64,000 bases of DNA from Aquatica leii (lineage: Eukaryota > Arthropoda > Insecta > Coleoptera > Lampyridae), in NCBI GenBank assembly GCA_035610365.1, contig CM069434.1, forward strand, positions 122,692,895 through 122,756,894, read 5' to 3'. Both the position numbers and the translations under genes were made by a program. Position 1 is the first letter of the stretch. The number at the start of each line of letters is the position of its first letter. Below the pieces are notes generated by a model that worked only from the letters and a program-made list of their open reading frames with translations, did no database searches and was not told the origin of the DNA. Below, in pieces: positions 10,577-21,801 of this stretch.

Positions 10577-12643
10577 TTAGTGTGTTTGTCGGAGGACTCT
10601 GATGGCTTTCGTTGTGACTTTTTCTAGATGAGCATTGAAAGTAAGTCTGGTATCAAGAGTAAGTCCCAGATATTTGACTTCTTTTGTCATCGAGAGCGTA
10701 ACTCCGTACATCGTAGGTAGTTTTATGTCATCCGTTTTCCGTCGTTTGGTAAACGGACCAATTGCCGTATTTGTTGGGTTTACTAATAGTCCCTCTTTTT
10801 TGCACCATTTTTCGACGGTGTTTGGTGCAATTTGCATTATGTTCGATACAGTTGCCCCAAACTTCCCGTTTGTGATAATGGTGAGTATCCTAAAGCAAAT
10901 ACCCCGTCGTCTTCTAGTTCTTGTAGTAGGCCGTCCATGAGGAGACACCACAGTAGAGGTGATAGCACCCCGCCTTGGGGGCATCCGCCAGCCACTTTGG
11001 CTCCCACAGTGCTACCGTACAAAGTAGCAGTTACCGTCCGATTCCTGAGCATTGAGTTGACCTAGTTTCGGACTAGAGGTGTGATTCCTTTTTTCTCTAT
11101 TGTCCTTGTAATTGAGGTGAAGGTAGTGTTGTCAAATGCTCCTTCAATATCTAGAAAAGCACCCAATGCAATATCATTGTATTGGATTGCATTTTCGCAT
11201 CTGCTTACTAGTTGGTGAATTGCTAGCTCGCAAGATTTTCCAGGTTGGTAAGCTTACTGGTTTTGATGCAGAGGCGAAGCTTTTAGTGCCCCGTCCCGTA
11301 TATACGGACGGAGGGTTTAAACGTATTGATTCCCCATTCTAGGTTTTCAGGATTGATTATTTTTCTCGCTAAGTCCCAGTTCCTTTTGGGTGCCTGTCTG
11401 TTTGGTACCTCTAGGTCCTGGTGCTTAGAAACTTCAGTTAACGACGAACCCGGGAAGTGTTTTTGCAGTAGTTCTTGCAAAGTACCTTCAACCGAGTCTG
11501 TAAACTTTCCGTTTTCGGTCAGCAAAGAACCAATGTTTCCAGTGCGGCCTTTGCTCAGAGCCTTTTGGAGTCGAGAACTTGTAGGTTCGTTTTCTACGTC
11601 CCTACAGTACCTTCTCCATGAGTCTCTTTTTGCCTTTTTTATGGCATTGTTGTATGTTGTGAGGCTGGTTTTGTATTCATCCCGGTCTCCGTTTTTTTGG
11701 CTTATTAAATAGCCTTCTGGTGCGTGCCCTTCCTTTGTCAAGCTCCCTGTTCCACCAAGTTATCTTGTTTGGGGTTCGTTTGACAGTTTTTCGGCAACTT
11801 GCTTCAAATGCGGAATTTAATGAATTAACAATTCTATCCGTCATTAGTTCTAGCTCGTGCGTTGATCTTGCAACTGTGGGACAGTTCCTGATTTAACTCG
11901 CTAAAGTTTCGTTGAATAAATCCCAGTCGGTTTTTCTCGGGTTTCTGTATTCCATTACGAGTTCCCTGTCTGATTCAATGTTGAATCGAATGTATCTATG
12001 ATCAGATAAAGAAGGTTCATCTGATACATGCCACATTTTTATCGCTTTGCTTGCTTTTGGACTAGCAAGCGTAAGGTCAATAACTTCACTGCGCGACACG
12101 GTTATGAACGTGGGCGCATCTTCGTTATTTATTATGTCGTAAGTTGCCTTTTAAAATAAATTCTAAAGGTTTTTCACCTCTTGGATTTGTGTTTGTGCTC
12201 TCCCACAAGGTGTGGTGTGCATTAACATCACATCCGAGAATCGGCGGTTTGTTGGCCCCACTGGTAATCAGCCTGCGGATTTCCTACGGCAGCGGTGATC
12301 CTCTCTGGTCGTAGGGGAAGTAACCGGATCCGATAATGAACTCTATCCGGTTGCCTTCCTCTACCACAGATATTTTAGCTGCTACTAGGTCTCTAGAACA
12401 TAAATCCCACAGTGGCATTAAGTTTAATGCATTTTTTATAAGAATGCATGTGCGAGGGTTGTGCACAGGCTGGGCCGCAAGCAGCCATCTGCCTGGACAG
12501 TTCAACCCTTTTATTATTCCCTTGTGGATCCATGGCTCCTGGACAAGGGCAATGTCAATATCATCGTGTGTTACGATATAAGCACTGAGGGCCGCTGAGG
12601 CTGCCCTACAGTGATGTATGTTTATCTGAACCACTTCCAGCAT
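10577..12643 (-). pseudogene. LINE ORF2: endonuclease and reverse transcriptase, broken
   Basis: The likely start is the ATG at 12643, 12 bases past the ORF1 stop. The endonuclease begins LEVVQINIHHCRAAS, has LVQEPWIHKG and SGYFPYD, and ends with PSLSDHRYI (the SDH motif) near 12000. A linker follows at 11741-11283. RT sequence is seen as AGGCPQGGVLSPLLWCLL near 10990, and after the palm as LVNPTNTAIGPF and VKYLGLTLD. At 10880-10900 GY is followed immediately by TIITNGKFG in another frame: the YADD box is missing, as if about 10 bases had been lost. Such an enzyme would nick target DNA and prime reverse transcription, but this copy cannot. Confidence 0.85.
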
Positions 12644-12654
12644 TAGATTTGCCG

Positions 12655-13418
12655 TCAGCAATTTCTCTCTGGCTCTGGATTTACATCCATTGCCTCGTGG
12701 ACATCCCTTGTAGCATCCGGTTCTTTGCTGTCCTTTTTGGAGTCGGCCAGCGCCCGGAGAGTGATCCTTGAAAACCCAAGGTGCAATTGGTTAGTTGACG
12801 CTTCCACCTTCTCCCAGGACCCCTTGTCCATAAACAGGACGTATTGGGTTCCTTTAGGATCTGGTTTAGAGTTAACTACCCGCCACGTTTCGGTACTGAT
12901 GTTGTTCTGTACCGATATTCTTTTCAATAGGGTGGCCGGTTCTAGTGCTGTTCCCGGGACCCAAGTGATAACTTTCTTGGGTGCAGGAAGGTCTTTGAGA
13001 TAAATAATTTCTAGTTCCCTATCCTCCCCCAGTGGTTTCTTAATATTTGACGTGCCGACTAGCCACTCTCTGGTTGCTTCGTCTGCGCACGTTATTTTCA
13101 GAAATCCCCCTTTATGGGTACATTCCTGAAAACGCGGAGAAGCTTGTCCCTTCTCCAATTCAATCCATCCAAGTATCGAGGTTTTTATGACCTCGGATTC
13201 TTTAGGACTGATGGTGTTTTCAGGGAACCCTTTTGGTATAATTGCAAGAGCAATTCTCGTCAGAGTGTCCCTGAATGTCTTTTTTTGGGTTCCTTCGACC
13301 CCTCGACTTCGCTTTACCGGTCGTTTCTGCGACAGCGGTGTGCTACTGCTAGAAAGGTTGGGTTCTGCTCAGCGTCCCCGTCTTTTTTTAAATTGAAATT
13401 TTGGGTCGATGATTCCAT
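12655..13418 (-). pseudogene. LINE ORF1 with DUF4780 domain
   Basis: The start is the ATG at 13418 (MESSTQNFNLKKDG). A frameshift near 13360 leads into a Ser/Pro and basic segment (STPLSQKRPVKRSRG), then the DUF4780 region: TLTRIALAIIPKGFPEN, GWIELEKGQASPRFQE, KVITWVPGTALEPATLLKRISVQN, STETWRVVNSKPDPKGTQYVLFMDKGS, then GFSRITLRAL. The stop is at 12655-12657. DUF4780 is known as the ORF1 domain of insect I/R1-type LINEs and probably acts as the RNA-binding chaperone. An alternative reading as a host DUF4780 gene is unlikely because the adjoining ORF2 encodes an endonuclease. Confidence 0.78.
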
Positions 13419-13829
13419 ATATGTTCCCACGAGTGCCGAGGAAAAGAAGGTCGCCGTGCGCAGTGCCCCGATACGCACAGAAGGGTATATACAACGGGGT
13501 TCGCCTGGTGCCCCGAGGTTAGAACCAGTGACGACTGGTCTTCTATCCAGTCACGCATCTTTTGGCCTGGTCCTCTCCACCTTAGATTTAGGTTTTAGAT
13601 GAGGTTGTCTCCTCTAGATCCGGACAATTAAGCCAAGACCCCCCAACACCGCTTGCTCGTGAGACATGTCCACAGCAGCAAGAGGTTTGGGTTTGGTTGC
13701 CGTGCTTGCTAATCAAAGTCAGCAGAGCAACGGCAGGCATCGTTATCCCAGTGTTGGTTCTTGCTACGACACTACAGCTTGAGCTGGGAAAGCTGGTTCG
13801 CGTGACAGTAGTATTGGAGTACATACGGA

Positions 13830-14157
13830 TTTTAGGCCGCGACTCGCAACACCTGCCAAGGTAAACAGGGTTGTCCTGGGTCAGTTGATGAAGCCGAGTA
13901 CTGTTACATCCTATTTACCCTTCTATCCACCACCTGCAGACGCGCCTGATAGGTAGCTCAACCCACGGGGCAGTCGCGGATCGTTTTCCAAACTTTGGTC
14001 TCGTTTCCTAAAATGGTACCTTATGAAACTAGTCCCTTAACATATTATTACCTGCCGTGTCGTAAAATTGCAATTAGCCTTCTATTTGACGAATGCTGTA
14101 TAGATAGTTATAACATTGGGCAAAGGAAGACGAGCGTTGGATGTTTTACGTGGATAG
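13830..14157. other. Short non-coding spacer
   Basis: The first 150 bases are GC-rich, probably LINE 5' flank; the rest is AT-rich. No gene seen. Confidence 0.5.
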
Positions 14158-14298
14158 GTGGCCGAGTATAAGGATTGTTTCACCACCGATGGAAGTGTTT
14201 TATTTTGTGAAGAGTGTCATCGTCTTACTGCTGAAAAAAAGAAATTCCAGTTAGAGCAGCACGTAAAAATTGCTGAACTCGTAAATTATAGACGTTAA
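14158..14298 (+). pseudogene. BED-type zinc-finger fragment of a CGGBP1-like hAT
   Basis: The reading frame gives VAEYKDCFTTDGSVLFCEEC, then HRLTAEKKKFQLEQHVKIAE, ending at the stop 14296-14298. The CxxC pair followed after about 20 residues by QH fits the N-terminal BED-like finger of the CGGBP1-like hAT group, which binds element ends. Only this exon-sized piece is present. A minus-strand hAT of the same group lies at 18.7-22.6 kb. Confidence 0.6.
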
Positions 14299-14299
14299 T

Positions 14300-16633
14300 A
14301 GTTCTAAATCGAGAAAAACTCTTGGATTAACAAGACTATCACAAATCATGATAATTTAACATTCTGTGAAGGATTCACAGCGGCTGGGATTCGCTTACGC
14401 AAACTACAAAAACTGTTTTAGATGATACGCGATAAGAATTTGTATTTGAAAGTGCATAATTCAGAGCATATTTTAGGCTTCTTTAGAGCATACTTGCAAG
14501 CATATTTTTTAATTTTAAAGTGCATAATTATATCTGTAGTTTACGAGTGATCATATCATATCTGGGATGAAAACAGAATTTTCAGCCCAAAATTCTAATA
14601 ACAATTGTTTTAAAAGTTTTACGAGACAAAGAAAAACTAATTTTTTCCCGCGCTTTAAAAAAAAGGTATACACGGGCCGGGTTAAGAATAACTAATTAAA
14701 ATTTTGTTAAATAGTATATTAATTCGTTTTTGAAAAATTTATTGCAACTCCTGTTTGTAATGGACGTAAAAAATAAAACAATTTTGTATAAAGTTTTAAT
14801 TGTCTAATTGTGGTTATCATTGTTGTCGTTTAATTGCTATTATTACTGCTTTCTGATTTGAAGTTCTCGTGTCATTTACTGATTTGAATCATGTAATTTG
14901 CTGTACATATTTTATAGTTAGTCGCTATACCGAAAAAAGAATTACGTACATACATGTACAAAATACTTCATGGAAATAGCGTTCTTCTAATATTGAAATA
15001 CAATTATTTTGATTGCAAAAGTTTCGAATTTTTGGTTTTGTCTTTAATGTACTACGTCCGAAAAATTGATTTTAAATTTGTATAAATTTGCTTGACGTTA
15101 TAGAAGTCTGACGACTGCAAACGTGTTCATATACTTTATCTGTGAAAGGTTATCGGTGGTCATTAGGTGGATACAACTGCGTCATTGTAATTGTTAACTG
15201 TTGTCAACTATTATTTAATTTTTTTAAATGACTTAGTAGCTTGAAATAGAACGATGTTTTATCTTAGTTTTTTTTTCCCGATTAATATCTATCTTAAACT
15301 TTTGGTGAAAACTTACAATGACCCAAATTTTATTAATGATAAAAAAGAAATCAAAACGAAACTAGGACAAAATATGCTTTAAATGTAGGTTTTTTGAACG
15401 AGAATGATGATCATATACAGGGTAAGTTTCTCTTGTGCAAAAACGGTAGAAGACATCAGCCTAATTTTTGAGTGAAATATGTAAAGTGTTAAGGACTATC
15501 TTTATAAAGTATTTATTGGGTGGTTGAGAAAATTGTAACAAATTAAAGTTAGGTTTTTTTTAAGGCAACACCTTGTATTTTATGACATTTTCAGATTATA
15601 CGTTAAAAATAGGTCAACTTTATTATTATCTATTATCAATTTCGAGAAAATTGTGATCTTGAGAGAAAACATTTTTTTTCAGTTTTATTTCTAGTAGACT
15701 TTGTTTTTTAAATTGTATTTGATAAATATTAAAACTGTCTACTATTGATATCTCCCATATTGCCCTCTTATGAGCGGGTCATTCCGCGTCAAATCAACAC
15801 ACTTTTAACAACTTCTTTCTCTTACTATCTTAGATTTTGATACATCGGTTTCATCAAAACTTGAGATGGTAAGGTTTAGTCACTGTGTTGATTTGACATT
15901 GAATGACCTGAGCAATAATTGTAAGAAGCCAAAAGCTTGTGCGAGTCAAGGGAAAATGGCCCTACCGTCCATAAACGACTTGACCAGTTCTGTAAAAATA
16001 GTCAATAGTCAGACAAATTTAACCAATAGATGATTTTTGTGAAAAAAATATGTCGAACCAGTAAGGAAACTGCCTTTTGCGATCAAAATTTAATTAAAAC
16101 TAAACTATGTATAAACCCAACTGTAAACATTTGTGGTCTCCCCAAAAACATTGACGCTTCACCGATTCTGGCAATCAACAATGCGATACCGGTGACGATT
16201 TTCCTTTTTAGTATCATAATAATAAAAGTTATGACGGTTTACCCCGTTGCTTGAAAAGACAAAATCATTTTTCTACGACTATCAGATATTACGATATTAC
16301 CGTATAGGATAATGAATTATGAAAAAATAGTTTAAAAACGAAATTATTTAGAACCGTGTGGATGCTATTGCATTAGTTTCAGCGGTACGTACAGAGTAAA
16401 AAAGGTTTGGTTTGTAAATTCAATATTTTAGGTTATCTTTGTATACGTTGGTATTTAGTAGCGACTTTTTTGTAATTAAATGGTAACATATTTTAGAAAA
16501 ACTAAGTTCAAGGCAACTAGAGTAAATTAAAACACCTAATTTGCAATCTCACTACTTGTTTGCTTGCATATTGTTCTTTTGATGGGAAAAAAATTCTGTT
16601 TATATACTTTTACTCCGTATTAATTATAATATA
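14300..16633. other. Long AT-rich non-coding stretch
   Basis: No ORF of note and no recognised motif; the ORF at 16030-16254 has no recognisable domain. The stretch at 15780-15915 has two near-complementary halves around ATTTGAYRC-type sequence (CGTCAAATCAACAC and GTGTTGATTTGACATTG), a small inverted repeat. Confidence 0.55.
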
Positions 16634-17327
16634 AAAAAAACACGCTTTTATAAATAACCGAACTAAAAAGAAGAAAATAATTTATAATTACAAACAAAAT
16701 TATTAAATTCAGAGCAATAATATATAATTATAAACAAAATCACTAAATTCAGAGTTAAAAGCGTGGGGTGCATCCGCATACACGGTAGTCTTTCTCGCCA
16801 AGTATCTGTTATTTCTTTTTTTTTGTAATTAATTATATCAATCATTGTTTTAACATGTATTCAGTTCGACTATTGCTGTCAATTTGTCATTTGACTGATA
16901 TACATAATACTGTCACTAAACACGACGTTTGAATACATACGTGACGAGATATTCTACAGCTGCACTGTTTTTGTTAAATCTAATAATTTTTTTGTAAAGA
17001 TCTGAGGTTTTTTTTAATTATATTTTGTGTTCACAGAAATAAATTTATCATTGTTTGTAACAATAGTTTAACGTGTACTTGGCGAGGCATTATACAGTGA
17101 AACTGTTATTTGTAGGATTTTTCTATATTTTCATAACTCTCCCCTTATTGATAGCTGCCTTTAGAATAATTGTAACAATGATTATAGATGCACCCCACGC
17201 TTTTAACTCTGAATTTAGTGATTTTGTTTATAATTATATATTATTGCTCTGAATTTAATAATTTTGTTTGTAATTATAAATTATTTTCTTCTTTTTAGTT
17301 CGGTTATTTATCAAAGCGTGTTTTTTT
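16634..17327. repeat. Foldback element with 141-bp inverted arms
   Basis: The arms 16634-16774 and 17187-17327 are reverse complements with about one mismatch (CTTTTATA against CTTTGATA), around a 412-bp spacer. Each arm is itself bounded by CACGCTTTTA and TTAAAAGCGTG, so the structure is a palindrome of palindromes. A diverged direct echo of the outer arm end (TTTTTAGTTCGG) follows at 17360-17390, and CCGAACTAATAAAAGCGTG recurs near 17767. It codes for nothing. A non-autonomous foldback/MITE is the simplest reading. Confidence 0.88.
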
Positions 17328-18556
17328 AGTTTTTTTTAAACTATTATTTATTTTCTATTTTTTAGTTCGGGTACCTATAAAAGTGTTTTTTCAATTTTCT
17401 AAGCTATCAGTTATTTTCCGTTATTTTCAGCTATCACATCCAAGGCAGGCAGCGGGCGCGCAAATTACCTGCTCCGACACGAAGTGGCAATAGTGAAATA
17501 CACTGGAACGATTTAAACGCGATAGGCTTTGTCGAGATGCACGTTTGCGCAGTTCACGCGCTCTGTCTTTGTCACTCTCATGCAGAGGATCCCTAAAGAA
17601 ATCAATTAATCCTGGCGATCCTAATTAGGATAATAAAAACTTTTGAATGAATTATTGCATTGTCATCGGTCCGTGAAACGCATGCAAAGTTTCAAGTTAA
17701 TCAAACACCTGGAAACCGCTGAAAATTAAGCTCAAAGATTCCGTTACATACATACATACATACATTCCGAACTAATAAAAGCGTGTTAAAGACAGTGTCG
17801 CTACCTAGTTACAAATGTAATCGTAAACACTTTGTACTTACGTTGTAATAAATAACACAAAATAAATTTTACAAGAACAATCAATTATTACAAGACCAGT
17901 GCAAATCACTGGTTTATGCATTGAAGAAATTATATATTTAAAAGTAATTATAAGCAAAACGACATAATCACTGTTAAGGTCACTTTTGTAATAACTTGTT
18001 TGTTCTACAGTATCATTTTCATCAATTTCTTTTTATCGCAATATTTCTTGTATTTAATTTTTATTAGTCACGGTAGATTGTTGTAGCATATTAGATCCAT
18101 TGGGGTAATTAACTTTATCTCGCAATTTTTAAATGTTCGTTATAAAAAAATTAACACAGTTTTTACCCGAAAACAGTGCTATTAAACCACTAAATTACCA
18201 TCTTAGTTCGTAAAGCCCCCTTCCGAATAATAACACCCATTGATTACAAATTATTTTTAAATATTTACATAAATTTACGTTATTTGCTTTGTAAGTCATA
18301 TTCACATGTTATTCTGTGGCGGTTTGTAGGAAAATAACGTTTACACAGTAACATTGTATTTGTTGGAAGAACTTTAAGATATTGTACGATTCAGACTTAC
18401 GCATAAATAGATTTCTTTTATTTATTGACTATAAAAGCAAAATGTTGTAAATAACTGATACTTTTTAAACTGACTCAGCTCATTTATATTAACTTTTGCT
18501 TGAAATCATGTATTAAAACAATTAAAATAGTAAATGATGTAGAAAAAGTATAGTGC
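17328..18556. other. Non-coding stretch with a GC-richer patch
   Basis: Bases 17440-17600 are clearly richer in G and C than their surroundings and contain many CpG, but no ORF, splice pair or known motif was found. It could be a promoter or first-exon region of the slowmo gene downstream, which is speculation. The remainder is AT-rich. Confidence 0.4.
17745..17764. repeat. (TACA)5 microsatellite
   Basis: Five TACA units. Confidence 0.95.
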
Positions 18557-18672
18557 ATAATTAGTAAGGAATGTGTATTGCCAACTCGTATGAAATGCCA
18601 GCCTCGCCTTCGGCTCGGTTGAAATTTTCATACTCGTTGGAAATGACAACCATTCCTTAATCATTATTAAAG
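18557..18672. repeat. Short hairpin MITE-like palindrome
   Basis: AATTAGTAAGGAATG ... CAACTCGTATGAAA on the left pairs imperfectly with TTTTCATACTCGTTGG ... CATTCCTTAATCATT on the right, around a GC-rich tip containing GCCTCGCCTTCGGCTCGG. About 115 bp, no ORF. Confidence 0.6.
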
Positions 18673-18821
18673 AGCGGATAGTAAGACAAGAAAAAATACC
18701 AAAAAAGGTGGGATAAAAGGCATATTAAACCTGCCAAAAAGGCAATAAAAAAGGCACAAATCTATTAAAATTTACAGTTTATTTTTTTGTTTTATAATGT
18801 TTATTAAGTGCTATTGTTTTC

Positions 18822-19430
18822 TCAAGTACAAATCAAATATTTTTCAATATTTTGACAAAGAAGCTGTTGCCTTTTATCATTTAAAATATTTTTATAGAAG
18901 GAAAAATTTCTTTCGACATCACGAGATGTTAGTGGAGCAAATTTTAATGCCGATGTTTCCGTTATTGTTAAAGATATTTTCTGTTGATGTTTCACGACCA
19001 CCCCTTTTTGAATTTCAGTCAGTTGTTTAAAGAGGTCAAAGGAAGGGTTTTTTGATATGACGGAATCCAATTTTTCATTAATTTAACAATTAACAACTAC
19101 AAAATTTGCTATATATCAACCTCTGCAATCGGTTGTTTCATCAACCGAAGTCCCAATGTCATTCCTTATTGTCCGTATTTTCTATAAAAGGTAAACCAGC
19201 ATTTTGAAAACTATTAATACTTTAATTAAACTGCTTACCGATTGGTAACATGTCTAAATAATTTTTTCTCAAAGTTGATTTATCTGGAACAACTTGTTCG
19301 GTGTATTTTTCGAGGAAATTGCGAAAATTGATATCAAGTTTTTTAAGAGGAATTTCATCCGACACCAATGCTTCGCACAAATTTAGAGCAAAAGTTGTGT
19401 TTGTTGTCCAGGTTTATTCTGTTGAACGTT
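18822..19430 (-). pseudogene. hAT transposase C-terminal and middle fragments
   Basis: The ORF 19070-18822 carries TSRDVERNFSFYKNILNDKRQQL, the conserved block near the C terminus of CGGBP1-like hAT transposases. Just upstream in other frames are SVDETTD (the first catalytic Asp region of the DDE core) and the N-terminal ESTLRKNY-type motif. The segment between the first Asp and the C-terminal block, several hundred residues in intact relatives, is missing. Confidence 0.7.
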
Positions 19431-19436
19431 TTTTAA

Positions 19437-19451
19437 CCTTTAACTACTCGC
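19437..19451 (+). repeat. piggyBac left terminal inverted repeat
   Basis: CCTTTAACTACTCGC, preceded by TTAA at 19433-19436. Confidence 0.97.
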
Positions 19452-19717
19452 ACTCTCATTTTTAACATAAGTACTCGCTTAGTGTATAAAGTACACCACA
19501 TGCAAAATGCCATTATAATGTCACATATTCCTAATAAAACAATTATTAATGACACTTAAATATGTACTAAACATAGACGACATCAAAAACTGAAGAAAAC
19601 AATGTAAAATAAAAGTATAATTAGACATAAGACAAAATAAAAAAACATTCTTATTGTTACACAACAAAATAAAAAAAGATTTTGGTATAAATCAGAAAAT
19701 AACAGTAAAAAAAGTTA

Positions 19718-21588
19718 CTATTCACTTGATTCGCTAGTATTGCTGTTCTTACAAGCGTTACACGTAATTAGCCTTTCCATGTGTTCCTTACATACTGGCC
19801 GGTGACAATTGTTACACATTATTGTAGTCACTCTATTCTTTTTCCTCGCACAAAGAAAGCATCTTGCTCTAACTTTTTGAGGTGGTTCCCTGTCCGTATC
19901 TTCTTCGATTCTATATCTGGGTAAGAATAGCTTCAGTTCAGTGGACAAATTTTGTACTGTAGAACGATGCATGAGAAGTGGTTTCATCAAAGCCAGCGCT
20001 AAATTTTTTAGAAAAATGCGTCTATATTTTTGTGCGGATAAGGTGTTTGTAGAATTATACAAAATTTGGCTATTGATACCTGCTATATTCAACAATTAGA
20101 AAAATATTACCAAAGGCCATCTCCTACTTCTTCGGCTTACGGAGTATGTACAACACATTTTGTCGACTGTATCCACTCCCTCTTTTGTGGCATTATAATC
20201 CATTATAATTTCAGGTTTTTTGGTTTGTGGATTTATGGCAGAATCATTGTGCATGGTAGATATTAAAATCACCAACTTGTTTTTTTTTTGGGAACGTAGC
20301 AGACTATAGTCATATCTTGTTGGAAACCAAAAACGGATGATCCTACCTCTCTTGTGTTATTGGGCAAAAATTCCGTTGGTAGCTCTTGCTTGTTCTTCTT
20401 CAATGTATCTAGCATTGTTATGTTATCCTGTAAGAGTTCCTTGGCTAATGGATAACTGGAATACCAGTTATCACACGTTAGATTTCTATTGCTTCCTTTT
20501 ATATCTTGAAGTAAGCGATGTACTATTGCTGTGGATGTGTTTGGTAAATTGTACTTTCCTACGGGTTGTGTACCACAATACACTTCCATGTTACTGACAT
20601 AAAAAGTTTTGGCATCACAAAGTATAAATGCTTTCAACCCATATTGAAGAAATCTACAACGGCCTCTGAATGCTATCAACATTTCATTAATCGTCAGATA
20701 TTTCCCTAACGTATAATGTTTTTTACAATTGTCTACAAAACTATCCAAAATAAATCTAATAGCTGCTAACTTATCAGTTTCTTTTCTTACATTTCTGGTA
20801 CTTCAATCATCAAATCTTATTGCTGATAACAAAAAAAGGAATCGCTGATAATTCATACACGCTCGGAATATTTGTGATTCTGTACCATCTTTGGTCCATA
20901 GTTCTAAGGAGTGGGTATGGTTTTGTTTTTTTACATCCAGATAAAAACAGCAAACCAATAAAAGCTAAAAGTTCTGCTTTCGTAATGTCTTTTGCATCTC
21001 TTTCGCGAGAATATCTTGTTCGAAGTTTTGCAATTTGCACGTTTGTAAACTGGACAATATGCACGATCATTTCGTCATTGAAAAATTTCGTGAACGAGCT
21101 AAGTTCATTATAAATATCTATTGCATTGCGACTTGGGCCTCGAACTATATTTATCAAATTTTTTGAAGGAGTTTTACTGTGTTTACTTACTATTTGCCTT
21201 TTCTTCCAAAAGGTTTGCTTATCTTTTCCCACAAACAATTCAGTACTTTCAGATTCATCTGCCGAATATTCCGTATCGCTTCCTTCTTGTTCGCAATCAA
21301 TCCAATGGTCACTTTCTTCTATATGTTCGTTATCACTGTTATCTGATTCAGCTTTTTGACATTCCTCTTCTGAATCTGTGTCACAAATAACTTGGCCAAT
21401 GGCTTCTAGCTCCTCATCTGTTAGTTTCCGTGGAATTTGAATCTTTACACGATTCCTGCAAGGAAAGATTTAATTATTTCAAGTGAATTTAGTAAATTTC
21501 GATTAGTAAAAATATTACAAAAATAATCAAAAGTTGTAGTAAATTAATGTAAAATTATAAAAACAAAGTATTACATATGTACTTACAT
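19718..21588 (-). pseudogene. piggyBac transposase, broken
   Basis: Exon 2 starts at 21455 after a TTTCCTTGCAG acceptor; the upstream donor (AT|GTAAGT, exon end at 21587) would supply AT so that splicing a 131-bp intron creates the ATG. The N terminus is acidic (DTDSEEECQKAESDNSDN). The domain then runs through AELLAFIGLLFLSG, the first catalytic Asp in ILCDAKTFYV, the second in TCDNWYSS, and the third in KEGVDTVDKMC. The C-terminal Cys-rich end is CFLCARKKNRVTTIMCNNC, HRPVCKEH. Lesions: a deletion and stop near 20800-20812, a slip in the A-run at 20279-20288, and a break near 20095. Such enzymes excise and insert at TTAA without footprints. Confidence 0.93.
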
Positions 21589-21786
21589 AACTGCTCGCTT
21601 GGTGTATTTTGTTCACCGCACAAAAAAATTGTTATAACTTCCTAACTGCTGAACGCCAGATGTAAAACTGATCGGTATCTCGTCCCAAGACGTTACCGCA
21701 GGGATACCTAAAGCGGTGCGAGCTGAGGTGCGCCTTGAAATAGATGGCATCAAATTTTGTGAAAGTGGTGTATTTTATACACCGTA

Positions 21787-21801
21787 GCGAGTAGTTAAAG
21801 G
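21787..21801 (-). repeat. piggyBac right terminal inverted repeat
   Basis: Exact complement of the left repeat, followed by TTAA at 21802-21805. Confidence 0.97.

Larger units (their letters stand above)
10577..13600 (-). mobile_element. Two-ORF LINE (I/R1/Loa-type), 3' truncated
   Basis: ORF1 with a DUF4780 domain and ORF2 with an APE-type endonuclease followed by RT lie in order on the minus strand; ORF2 stops before any RNase H domain, where a different LINE tail begins. An RNase H-type ORF2 tail of a similar clade sits alone at 42.65-43.55 kb. About 180 bp upstream of the ORF1 ATG (13418) may be 5'UTR. Multiple frame breaks make the copy inactive. Confidence 0.85.
19437..21801 (-). mobile_element. 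Complete piggyBac transposon with TIRs and TTAA target duplication
   Basis: The ends are CCTTTAACTACTCGC at 19437-19451 and its exact complement at 21787-21801. TTAA flanks both sides (19433-19436 and 21802-21805), the hallmark target site. Subterminal repeats of GTGTAYTTTATAC type occur inside both ends (about 19475-19500 and 21768-21785), with a further copy of GCTCGCTTGGTGTATTTTGTTCACC near 21593-21618. Length is 2,365 bp, usual for the superfamily. The transposase is on the minus strand and broken. The element sits in the N-terminal coding part of an older hAT. Confidence 0.97.
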
